From Deltaproteobacteria bacterium (GTDB lineage Bacteria > Desulfobacterota > DSM-4660 > Desulfatiglandales > Desulfatiglandaceae), in assembly GCA_022340265.1 (NCBI GenBank), contig JAJDOH010000250.1:1-38792 (forward strand): a stretch of 38,792 bases of DNA. The letters run 5' to 3'. The translations under genes were made by a program, and so were the position numbers. The stretch's first letter is position 1. Each line of letters begins with the position of its first letter. Positions 17,150-24,717 of this stretch are shown here, piece by piece. The notes below the pieces were generated by a model. It was not told where the DNA came from, made no database searches, and saw nothing but the letters and a program-made list of their open reading frames with translations.

Positions 17150-18124
17150 TTACACGGGTTTCTTTTCCAGATCATCCAGGGAGAGTTCAAGGTCCAAGGG
17201 TTCAATATCCAGATCCGAAAAAAGCGCTGCTTCCTTTCCCTCGTCAAGGGTCACGGTTTGGTCGGCATCGGTTTTTGCGCTTTCGATCTCTTCGAGATCG
17301 TTAAGCAACACCTCTTTGTTGATTTCGTCCGAATTCCAAAAACCTTTCTTATCACCCGCGATGTTATCAGGCGGTTTGCTCCCTTTGTCGGATGCTTCTT
17401 CCACCTCAAAGACAATCTCATCAGAGGTGTCTTTCCCGTCAGCCCGGTCATCCGGCTCATCCAATTCAAAAAGGATTTCATCTTCCGCGCCGGCCTTTTC
17501 TGCGGGCATCTCCGAATCGTCGGTTTCCTCATCAAGGAAAAGCCCTAATTCATCGGGTTCAGCAGCCGTTTCCCCGGGCGACCCCGGGTGTTTTTCTGAC
17601 GGAATTGTTACTGTTTCCTGAAAAGCCGGCCCTTGACGGTCATCCGTGGGGCCATTTATGAAGTCCTCCTTATCAAGGGGGTCCCTGTCAATATTTTTAA
17701 TTTCATCTTCGTTGGCATTCGAGTCCAGATCAAAGCGGATCTCGTCTTCGGCCCTTTTCAGGGGTATCAGGTGTTCCTCTCCGGAATCACTTGTTCCAAA
17801 ATCAATCTCGTTGTTTGAAGCAGCCTGTGTTTCGGGTGCCTCCGGCATGCTTTCGTCGCCGTCGAGATCGTCCAACGCAATTAATAAATCCTCTGAATCC
17901 AAGTCTCCGTAAGCGTTACCATAAAGATCCAGTTGCGTAGCGCCTGGTAAAGCATTCGGGTTTTCAGAATTTCCCGGCCCGATGAGAGACGCCAGAAAGA
18001 AAGGGGGATTTGGTTTGCTGGACGAAAATTTCAATTTGGCTTGTACTTCAGCATTATCGTTTCCACATTTCGGGCAAACCTGATTATAGTCGAAACTGGT
18101 ATAACTGCACTTGGGGCATTTCAT
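17150..18124 (-). CDS. Acidic low-complexity protein with N-terminal zinc ribbon
   Basis: 324 residues. The first 23 hold two CxxC pairs (C3, C6, C17, C20), a rubredoxin-like zinc ribbon. The rest is very rich in Asp and Glu, without recognisable globular or membrane segments, and looks disordered. A short motif recurs: NEIDF (105), DEIRFDL (127), DEILFELD (215) and DEIVFEVEE (235), plus related LFLDEE and [11 protein letters not shown] pieces. No function is recognised; a scaffold or interaction protein is a guess. Its ATG overlaps the rnhA stop (ATGA), so it is the last gene of the rex operon. Confidence 0.75.
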   Translation of the reverse strand: MKCPKCSYTSFDYNQVCPKCGNDNAEVQAKLKFSSSKPNPPFFLASLIGPGNSENPNALPGATQLDLYGNAYGDLDSEDLLIALDDLDGDESMPEAPETQAASNNEIDFGTSDSGEEHLIPLKRAEDEIRFDLDSNANEDEIKNIDRDPLDKEDFINGPTDDRQGPAFQETVTIPSEKHPGSPGETAAEPDELGLFLDEETDDSEMPAEKAGAEDEILFELDEPDDRADGKDTSDEIVFEVEEASDKGSKPPDNIAGDKKGFWNSDEINKEVLLNDLEEIESAKTDADQTVTLDEGKEAALFSDLDIEPLDLELSLDDLEKKPV

Positions 18125-18621
18125 AGTGAAGACTCCCTTTTACCACTTTTACAATTTTCAAGGGCTTCCCTGGCCAACTGGTCACAATGTTGGTTTTCAG
18201 GATGCCCATTGTGCCCTTTAACCCATTTCCACTGGACTTCGTGGGGCTGGCTCAATCGCAGCATTTCCTGCCACAGGTCTTTGTTCAGAACCGCTTTCTT
18301 CTGGGAATTCTTCCAGTTGTTTTTGATCCACCCGTGAATCCAATGGGTCATGCCCTGCATGACGTACTGGCTATCGGTTGTGATGATGATTTTGCATGGC
18401 CGTTTCAGGCAACGAAGTGCTTCAATGACGGCCATCATTTCCATACGGTTGTTGGTGGTTTGTCGTTCACAGCCTGAAATTTCTTTTGTAACCTTGCCAT
18501 ACCGGAGCAGGGATCCATAGCCGCCCGGACCAGGATTGCCGCTGCAGGCCCCATCCGTGAAGATTTCAACAGCTTGACCCGAACTCCGGTTCATGCCATT
18601 AGTTTTTGGTGAATCGACCAT
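18121..18621 (-). CDS. rnhA: Ribonuclease HI
   Basis: 166 residues, the normal size for bacterial RNase HI, which cuts the RNA strand of RNA-DNA hybrids. [16 protein letters not shown] carries catalytic D23, [13 protein letters not shown] carries E61, TTDSQYV carries D83, and KGHNGHPEN plus CDQLAREAL supply the mobile His and the last Asp. The basic handle ([17 protein letters not shown]) is present. The start overlaps the end of the upstream DUF1573 gene by 23 bases; an inner ATG at 18594 would avoid the overlap, and neither has a clear ribosome site. It overlaps the downstream gene by four bases. Confidence 0.93.
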   Translation of the reverse strand: MVDSPKTNGMNRSSGQAVEIFTDGACSGNPGPGGYGSLLRYGKVTKEISGCERQTTNNRMEMMAVIEALRCLKRPCKIIITTDSQYVMQGMTHWIHGWIKNNWKNSQKKAVLNKDLWQEMLRLSQPHEVQWKWVKGHNGHPENQHCDQLAREALENCKSGKRESSL

Positions 18622-19666
18622 GAATGACGAAAGTGATCAGCGGCATTTCCGGATAATTGGTTTTCAATTTAAATATGCCGTTAAAGTTATGGCTCTCCTC
18701 CGGTATGGTCGAGAAGTTGATGCGATATTTTTGTCCCTTTTCCAGCGTTTCAACGGTGTATTTCAGTTTGTCTTTAAGACTGAATTCGGCAATGGTAAGG
18801 TTCAATGATCTATTGCTTTCAGCTCGAATGTCCACTGATTTGGTGATTTCCATCCCCTCTTTTCCGTACAGGCGGATGTAGCGGGAGGAAACATAAATGG
18901 GTGGTTTTTGCACCTTTGCATTTCTTTCAACAGGCTTCTGCCCGATGCCGCTTGAAGAAGGCTTGGAAGGAATTGTTGCCGGTTTGAAGCGGCCGTTAAT
19001 AGTCAGGCTGATTTCCGGTTTTTCCGGATAGTTGGTTTTGAGTTTCAGGATTCCCCGGAAGTTTTCTTTGACGTCAGGAACGGAGGTGAATCGGACGCGG
19101 TAAGCTTTTCCCTTTTCAACCGTCTCAATGTTGTATTTCAGTTTGTTTTGAAGGGTGAATTCATCAACCGTAAGAATGAGTGGTTTGTCCAGTTCCGCCT
19201 GGATACTAACGGTCTTCTGCACCGGTTTGTCACCACCGTTGTACAGGTGAATATAACGGGAAGACACATGAATGGGAACTTTAACCGTAGCTTTAATCAC
19301 CAATGCGATATTTTCCGTTTCAGGATCGTTGGTTGTAACACGGGCGGATTTGCGAATGTCCCCCTGGTATCCTTTTGTATCGACTTTTAAAGTGATTTTT
19401 CCTTCCCCGCCCGGGGGAACGGCCGTATCAAAACTGGCCACGGTACAGCCTCAACCGGGTCTGACGCTGATGATTTTAAGCGGTTCATCGCCTTTGTTGA
19501 GGATCTTGAATGTGTGTTCCAGCGCGACACCTTCCTTGACCTCCTTAAAATCGAATTCCCGTCCTTCCACAGCTATCCTGGGTCCTTTGTGGTCCTGAGC
19601 CAGAACCGTTTCTCCCCAAACAGCGATGGAAAGAAGTCCCATGACCAATAAGAGCAGTTTTTTCAC
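18599..19666 (-). CDS. Secreted DUF1573 protein with in-frame TGA: probable selenoprotein
   Basis: One frame runs from GTG 19666 (AAGGAGG 8 bases before) to 18599, interrupted only by TGA at 19453-19451 (codon 72). A signal peptide ([22 protein letters not shown]) indicates export. [20 protein letters not shown] and [17 protein letters not shown] are the DUF1573 start; family members continue with CGCT, and here the text is [14 protein letters not shown], so TGA takes the place of the first Cys, with the second Cys kept. The downstream frame is intact for 284 codons and includes two related ~100-residue repeats ([12 protein letters not shown]... and [12 protein letters not shown]...), each ending near LKLKTNYPE and GRF. 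Sec72 is therefore likely; a recent nonsense mutation is the alternative. It starts just after the rex stop, in the same operon. Confidence 0.75.
19421..19450 (-). promoter_or_regulatory. Candidate SECIS-like hairpin directly after the TGA
   Basis: On the minus-strand mRNA, GGCUGUA immediately follows the UGA and pairs with UACGGCC 16 bases later: seven pairs with one U-G wobble. The 16-base loop is rich in G at its 5' part (CCGUGG) and could form further short pairs. Bacterial SECIS elements lie just 3' of the UGA within the coding sequence, so the location is right; the stem is shorter and its loop nearer the UGA than in E. coli fdhF, so this is suggestive only. Confidence 0.4.
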
Positions 19667-19704
19667 CAACGTCTCCTCCTTAATTGTTAGAAGCAAGTGT
19701 TGCA

Positions 19705-20346
19705 TCAAGCAGCTATCTTCTGACGCAGTTGATAGGTTAAGACATCCATTGTAATCGTAAAATCCATGTTCTCAACCAGACAGCAGTCAGGAGCGTTAAT
19801 ACGGGCTGGAGCGAAGTTCAAAATGGCGTTCACATGCCCTTCCATGAAAAGATCCGCCACGCCCTGTGCTTCAGAGGCAGGGGTCGTGATAACACCGATT
19901 TCAATGTTCAGATCCCGTATGGCGGTCTTTAATTCCCTGATATCCCGAATCCTCATGCCCCCGGGAAGGGGCATTCCGATTCTGTCCAGGGCGTTGTCAA
20001 AGGCCGCTACACACTTGAACCCCCTGAGGGCCAGATCCCTGTGCAGGAAAATGGCGCAGCCCATGTTGCCCATACCGGCGATGCCGAAATTCCAGTCGCG
20101 GTTAAGGGAAAGTATTTTTTTTATCTGGGCCTGAAGATCAATGACGTCGTAACCCACTCCCCTGACACCGAATTCTCCAAAATAACCGAGATCTTTTCTG
20201 ACCTGCGCCGGATTGATCTGGCATAACCACGCCAGCTTTTCAGAAGAAACCATTCGATACCCGTCAAACTCCAGCAGCTCCAGTTGCCGGTAATACATGG
20301 AAAGCCGGGTGATGGTCGCTTTTGGTATCTTTTTTGTTTTGATCAT
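19705..20346 (-). CDS. rex: Redox-sensing transcriptional repressor Rex
   Basis: 213 residues. The N-terminal winged helix (IPKATITRLSMYYRQLELLE ... QVRKDLGYFGEFGVRGVGYDV) is nearly diagnostic for Rex. A Rossmann domain follows with GIAGMGNMGCAI (GxGxxG), LRGFKCVAAFDNALDRIG and IGVITTPASEAQGVAD, then the C-terminal swapped helix. Rex senses the NADH/NAD+ ratio and represses fermentative or respiratory genes. It is the first gene of a four-gene operon (rex, DUF1573 selenoprotein, rnhA, zinc-ribbon protein). A palindrome about 55 bases upstream may be its own operator. Confidence 0.95.
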   Translation of the reverse strand: MIKTKKIPKATITRLSMYYRQLELLEFDGYRMVSSEKLAWLCQINPAQVRKDLGYFGEFGVRGVGYDVIDLQAQIKKILSLNRDWNFGIAGMGNMGCAIFLHRDLALRGFKCVAAFDNALDRIGMPLPGGMRIRDIRELKTAIRDLNIEIGVITTPASEAQGVADLFMEGHVNAILNFAPARINAPDCCLVENMDFTITMDVLTYQLRQKIAA

Positions 20347-20397
20347 TTACGTAACCTTGATTCTCCCAACCTGCGCAAGTTGACGCAGTAACACGAT

Positions 20398-20427
20398 ATT
20401 GTAAAAAATACAATTTTCTTATATTAT
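20398..20427 (+). promoter_or_regulatory. Palindromic operator candidate overlapping a promoter
   Basis: ATTGTA-AAAAA-TACAAT (20398-20414) is a perfect inverted repeat between divergent rex (-) and the thioesterase gene (+). TTGTAA (20399-20404), 17 bases, then TATTAT (20422-20427) could be a sigma-70 promoter for the plus strand, with its -35 inside the palindrome. The TTGT...ACAA arms resemble Rex sites (TTGTGAA-n4-TTCACAA) but are shorter. A second repeat CTGCG-n8-CGCAG lies at 20371-20388. Confidence 0.4.
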
Positions 20428-20576
20428 ATGCAAACTTTTAAAAAATCAAAAAAATATCAAAAGAATGCCAAAATGAGCGGCGCCTTGGACAAAAGAGGGG
20501 CATGATCAAGAAGCAGCGATGGATGAGATTCTTTATTATAGCCCATCAATTTTGATTCGGAAAAGGAGATGCCAAC

Positions 20577-21014
20577 ATGGATGAAACGGTTCGTTCCGCC
20601 ATCATGGAGCGGGTTTCTAAGGAGGGATATGCGGAAAAACTGGGATTGAAGCTGGTTGAATTGTCTTCCGGCCGGGCCGTTGTGGAAATGATGCCTCAAA
20701 AGGATGATGAAAACATCTTTGGCATGGTCCATGGCGGCGCCATTTTTTCGCTCATGGATGAAGCATTTCAGGTCTCGTGCAACTCCCACGGAAGAATGGC
20801 CGTGGCGCTTAATGTGAATGTCACCTTTCACGCCCCACCGCCCTTTGGTCAGGTGCTGAGAGCCGAATCAAAGGAGCGCCACCGTTCGAAAAAGACGGCT
20901 ACCTACCATATCACCGTCACCGATGAAACGGGCACACTCATCGCCTCCTGCCAGGCCCTTGCCTATCGAAAAAAAGAGCCCCTGCCATTTTTGGCGGACC
21001 CTTCGACAAGATGA
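20577..21014 (+). CDS. PaaI-type hotdog-fold thioesterase
   Basis: 145 residues. The hotdog helix signature IFGMVHGGAIFSLMDEAF carries the PaaI/4HBT active-site pattern (H-G-G-x-x-x-x-L-x-D), followed by VALNVNVTFHAPPPFGQVLRAE and a third strand ending in ASCQALAYRK. The probable role is hydrolysis of an acyl- or aryl-CoA thioester in the cytoplasm; substrate unknown. AAAGGAG lies 9 bases before the ATG. It is divergent from rex, so both may respond to the shared operator region. Confidence 0.85.
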   Translation: MDETVRSAIMERVSKEGYAEKLGLKLVELSSGRAVVEMMPQKDDENIFGMVHGGAIFSLMDEAFQVSCNSHGRMAVALNVNVTFHAPPPFGQVLRAESKERHRSKKTATYHITVTDETGTLIASCQALAYRKKEPLPFLADPSTR

Positions 21015-21082
21015 CGCAATCGTTTGACAAAAAACACACACTTTCATATAGTTTACCGTCAAAATGAGTGAAGGGGAAAAGA

Positions 21083-21595
21083 TTGGAAAAAGAGCTGTGT
21101 ATTTCAAAGGAAGACATTCAACGGCGTGTTGAGGCGCTTGCAAAAGAGATCAGTTCGGATTATGAGGGAAAAGAGCCCGTTTTGATCGGCATTTTGAACG
21201 GTGCCGTTTTTTTCTTTGCCGATTTGATGCGCGCCATTGATATTCCCACCAAAATGGACTTTGTTCGAGCGGCCAGCTATGGTTCAGGGACGGAGTCCAG
21301 CGGCAGGGTTCGTTTAACCAAAGACATTGAAATTCCCATTGAGGGAAAGCCCGTTATTTTGGTTGAGGATATCGTGGATTCCGGTCTGACCCTTTCGTAC
21401 CTGATGGAACAATTTGCTCGAAGAGGGGCTGCTTCCTTGAAAATTTGCGCGCTCATCGATAAACTGGAGCGAAAAGAAAAGGATGTTTATGTAGACTATT
21501 GTGGATTTCAGATTCAGGAAGGATTTCTGGTGGGTTACGGACTTGATTGTAATGAAGAATATCGACATTTACCTGAGATCTATCGCTTGAAATAA
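21083..21595 (+). CDS. hpt: Hypoxanthine phosphoribosyltransferase
   Basis: About 170 residues from TTG 21083, which follows AAGGGG by 6 bases; GTG 21068 in the same frame is less well placed. PVLIGILNGAVFFFADLMR (substrate loop), DFVRAASYGSGTESSG (flexible loop) and VILVEDIVDSGLTLSYL (PRPP loop with the ED pair) match purine salvage HPRT, which makes IMP/GMP from hypoxanthine/guanine and PRPP. The C-terminal FLVGYGLDCNEEYRHLPEIY is also characteristic. Followed by a 48-base spacer and the zinc-ribbon gene. Confidence 0.93.
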   Translation: MEKELCISKEDIQRRVEALAKEISSDYEGKEPVLIGILNGAVFFFADLMRAIDIPTKMDFVRAASYGSGTESSGRVRLTKDIEIPIEGKPVILVEDIVDSGLTLSYLMEQFARRGAASLKICALIDKLERKEKDVYVDYCGFQIQEGFLVGYGLDCNEEYRHLPEIYRLK

Positions 21596-21643
21596 ACAAC
21601 CCGAAAATGGGGTTGAGGAAAATCCATTTCGTGGGAGGGTATT

Positions 21644-22702
21644 ATGGTCATCCGGTGTGAAAGCTGCCAAACGGAGTTCAACCTAGATGAATCTCTGCTT
21701 AAAGAAGAGGGGACAAAAGTCAGGTGCTCCCAGTGTCTCCATGTTTTTAAGGCGTTTCCTTCTTCGCCAGAGCTTCCGGGCGATAGGGATGAACGCCCTG
21801 AAATTTCCGAAGACGTCGCCCCCGTCGCTGATGAAAAGACCGATGTCGCTGTTTCGGAAGAGGCGTTTATACAAAAGGATGACGAAAGTATGGCGGTGGA
21901 AGAGGAATCTGACCTGGATTTGATCTACCGCGATGTTTTCAGCGGGGATAATAGCGATACCGTCCATGGGAAAATCGAATCAGAGGTCGTGTTTGATGAC
22001 CCGTTCGAAGAAGCCGATCGCGATGAAGAGGAGCCGGCTGAAAGACCACCTACGGTCTTTCCGGGCATGGATACACCGGAACCGGATCAAGATATTTTTG
22101 AAAGGAAAGAACCACTAAAAAGAACAACGAAAAAGACGCCCGAACGGGCACCCGGCTCCCAAAAGAAATCTTCAAGGCCGGTGCTTATTGTGATTCTTTT
22201 TATCGTTTTGGGGGTTGCGGCCGCATACTATGTTTGGAAAGAAGATTTGATGCCTCCGTCGATACTTTCACTGTTGAACCCATCTTCGGAAACAAAGAAA
22301 TCTGCTGATTCAGGTGCCCGGCTCTTGCAGTTCGGGTCAGTGAACGGCGCTTTTGTGGATACGGAAAATAGCGGCCCCCTTTTCGTTATTCGCGGCATGG
22401 TTGCCAATAAATATCCACAAACCCGGCGGTATATCAAGATCAAAGGAAGTATCCTCAACAACAAAGGTGTTGTGGTACTCTCAAAGACCGTTTACGCGGG
22501 GAACACCTTTAGCGAAGAAGAGCTCAAAACGCTTCCCCTCGATGAAATTATCAACGCCGCGGATAACCGTGACGGCATGGGCGAACAGAACCTGAATGTG
22601 GCCTCCGGTGCCAACATTCCCTTTATGGTTGTTTTTGCGGAACTCCCCAAAGATTTGAGTGAATTCACAGTGGAGGGGGTCAGTTCATCGCCCGGGAGCT
22701 AG
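21644..22702 (+). CDS. MJ0042 zinc-ribbon / DUF3426 single-pass membrane protein
   Basis: 352 residues. The N-terminus MVIRCESCQTEFNLDESLL with C5, C8, C28, C31 is the MJ0042-type zinc ribbon. An acidic disordered stretch (about 45-155) is followed by a basic patch and one membrane helix (about 179-198: PVLIVILFIVLGVAAAYYVW). The C-terminal domain (about 220-350: LQFGSVNGAFVDTENSGPLFVIRGMV, later YAGNTFSEEELKTLP) fits DUF3426, common in deltaproteobacteria and of unknown function. GGGAGGG precedes the ATG. The K+ channel gene starts 2 bases after its stop, so they are co-translated. Confidence 0.83.
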   Translation: MVIRCESCQTEFNLDESLLKEEGTKVRCSQCLHVFKAFPSSPELPGDRDERPEISEDVAPVADEKTDVAVSEEAFIQKDDESMAVEEESDLDLIYRDVFSGDNSDTVHGKIESEVVFDDPFEEADRDEEEPAERPPTVFPGMDTPEPDQDIFERKEPLKRTTKKTPERAPGSQKKSSRPVLIVILFIVLGVAAAYYVWKEDLMPPSILSLLNPSSETKKSADSGARLLQFGSVNGAFVDTENSGPLFVIRGMVANKYPQTRRYIKIKGSILNNKGVVVLSKTVYAGNTFSEEELKTLPLDEIINAADNRDGMGEQNLNVASGANIPFMVVFAELPKDLSEFTVEGVSSSPGS

Positions 22703-22704
22703 CC

Positions 22705-23742
22705 GTGAATGACCATCCGGGTGACGATAATGCTATCTCCAGTGCAGGCTTCCGGCGTATCATCAGGGGCGTCGGCCTACTGTCCCTGATTCTCCTTTTA
22801 GGAACGGCAGGCTACATGATCATTGAGGGTTGGCCGCTGCTTGAAGCCCTCTACATGACGGTGATCACCATTACAACCGTTGGATTCGGCGAAGTCGGGA
22901 CGGTTTCCGAACCGGGGCGGATCTTCACGATATTCCTCATCTTCGCCGGTATGGGGGTTATGGCCTACACCCTCGGGATCGTTGCTCAGATCATGGTTGA
23001 ATTTCAGGTGCGGGATCTTATCGGCAGGCGAAAACTGGGGTTGAAATTGAAGAATATTAAAGACCATTATATTTTGTGCGGTTACGGGCGGATCGGGGTC
23101 GTTATTGCACATGAACTGAAGAGCAATGGCATTCCGCTGATGGTCATCGACCAGAACCCTCAGTCCAAGGAAAAACTGAGGCAACAGGAAATCCCTTATA
23201 TTATCGATGATGCCACCAGCGAGGAGGTGCTGGTAGAAGCCGGTATCATGCGAGCAAAAGGGCTTGTGACAGTGGTTTTGTCCGATGCGGACAATCTGTT
23301 CATCACCATGTCGGCCAGAGGGATGAACCCGGGTCTTTTCATCCTCAGCCGGGCGGATCAGGAAGCCACGGAAAAAAAGCTCCTTCGCGCCGGGGCCAAC
23401 AAGGTGGTCATGCCCTATCTGATCGGAGGTCTTCGAATGGTTCATACAATTTTAAGGCCCGCTGTCACGGACTTTTTCGACTTTGCCATGCAGGACAAAA
23501 ACATCGAGCTCAAGATGGAGGAATTGAAGGTTCTGGAGAAATCCGAGCTCAACGGGGTACGTTTGATGGATTCGGGCATTCGCCAGGAAATGAATGTGAT
23601 TATTGTGGCGATTCGAGACAAACTGGGCAATATGAGTTTCAACCCGTCTTCCAAGGTTGCCATGGAAGCCGGCACCACACTGATCGCACTGGGTCCCACC
23701 GGCGATCTGGAAAAACTGGGACGTATCCTGTCGGGGAATTAG
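22705..23742 (+). CDS. Two-TM potassium channel with cytoplasmic RCK domains
   Basis: 345 residues from GTG 22705. Two membrane helices (about 23-41 and 72-94) flank a pore loop with filter ITTVGFGE, the TVGYG-type K+ selectivity sequence with Phe in place of Tyr. The cytoplasmic part has an RCK-N/TrkA-N Rossmann domain (YILCGYGRIGVVIAHEL, VIDQNP, DDATSEEVL) and an RCK-C domain (about 265-345). This is the MthK/Kch-type architecture: gated K+ flux controlled by a ligand such as a cation or nucleotide. It follows the DUF3426 gene immediately; its stop overlaps the convergent nucleotidyltransferase by four bases. Confidence 0.92.
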   Translation: MNDHPGDDNAISSAGFRRIIRGVGLLSLILLLGTAGYMIIEGWPLLEALYMTVITITTVGFGEVGTVSEPGRIFTIFLIFAGMGVMAYTLGIVAQIMVEFQVRDLIGRRKLGLKLKNIKDHYILCGYGRIGVVIAHELKSNGIPLMVIDQNPQSKEKLRQQEIPYIIDDATSEEVLVEAGIMRAKGLVTVVLSDADNLFITMSARGMNPGLFILSRADQEATEKKLLRAGANKVVMPYLIGGLRMVHTILRPAVTDFFDFAMQDKNIELKMEELKVLEKSELNGVRLMDSGIRQEMNVIIVAIRDKLGNMSFNPSSKVAMEAGTTLIALGPTGDLEKLGRILSGN

Positions 23743-24545
23743 ACCTGTCGGCGGTAGATCTCCTGGGCTTTCAACAGCGCGGAGAGATCGTCAATGCCCA
23801 TCACCTCACGTTCGTCTTCACAAACAATGGTTCCGATGCTGTAATTTTCAGGATGCAGGTACTCCACCAGGTCCGTGATGAAGAATTCTTCTTGATCTTT
23901 TAAAACGCCGTTGATCTCTTTTTGCACCACATGCGGTTTTGATGCAAGTACCGAAAGGGACGCCAACAGGCTTTCCATTTTTGCTGCGTAGATGCCTGAA
24001 TTGCAGACCGACAGCGTCGTCTGTTTTTCTTGTGAATAATTTTTCCAGTATTTCCACTCAATGATTCTGCGCACCTGATTTTCCTGGATTTCAAGGACAC
24101 CATATTGCTTCTTATGGCGGGGCATGAACCCCAAAACCACCAGATCATGGTCATGGAGGGCGCCTAAAAGCGATGCATAGGTTTCAGGTTTTACGAAGGG
24201 GACGTCCCCCATGGTGATAAGAAGATTTTCGCAGTCCTGCTTTTCGAGGAAATTCCGGGCTGCCAGTAAGGCCCCTCCGGTGCCGTTCAGGACGGGCTGC
24301 TCACAATAGATAATGTCAAGGTGATGTGTTGCCGAAATAATATCTTCCTTTCGGTGGTTGACAACCACCGCCATGGGGCCCGGCGGCAGGTTATAAATGA
24401 TATGGAGAAGAATCGGCCGGGTACCCGAATAGGGGGAAGCCTCCGGAATGAGCGGCAGAAGGGTTTTGCTTCCCTCATAGCCTATCATGCGGCTGCCCCG
24501 TCCGGCCGCCAGGATAATGGATGCTGTTTTTTGGGTTGGTTCCAT
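23739..24545 (-). CDS. Sugar-phosphate nucleotidyltransferase-like protein (GlmU N-domain type)
   Basis: 268 residues. ASIILAAGRGSRM is the L-A-A-G-x-G-[ST]-R-M nucleotide-binding signature; here SRM is followed by GYEGSKTLLPL with the expected Lys. NGTGGALLAARNFL and LLITMGDVPFVKPETY (metal Asp) match GlmU/MobA-type transferases, and VCNSGIYAAK is typical of the GlmU-like N-domain. There is no left-handed beta-helix acetyltransferase domain, so it is not a full GlmU. The sugar is unknown. It is monocistronic here and convergent with the channel gene. Confidence 0.82.
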   Translation of the reverse strand: MEPTQKTASIILAAGRGSRMIGYEGSKTLLPLIPEASPYSGTRPILLHIIYNLPPGPMAVVVNHRKEDIISATHHLDIIYCEQPVLNGTGGALLAARNFLEKQDCENLLITMGDVPFVKPETYASLLGALHDHDLVVLGFMPRHKKQYGVLEIQENQVRRIIEWKYWKNYSQEKQTTLSVCNSGIYAAKMESLLASLSVLASKPHVVQKEINGVLKDQEEFFITDLVEYLHPENYSIGTIVCEDEREVMGIDDLSALLKAQEIYRRQV

Positions 24546-24717
24546 CAGTGTCCTGAAAGATAGAGAATCGCGTTTTTCAGGTCAAGGGAAAAAGGTTTGT
24601 CCTTGACCGCTGCCCTCGAATTATTTATACACCTTTCGAGGATCGAAAAGGGGTTGCAACATGATTTTTGGGGGACACTTTGATCAGGGATGCATATTAC
24701 AATAGGGAGATTTCCAC

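Noticed and set aside
19451..19666. Treating the DUF1573 region as two genes or a plain pseudogene
   Set aside because: The TGA lies exactly at a conserved Cys, both halves are in the same frame and the downstream half has no good start of its own, so one selenoprotein gene fits better.
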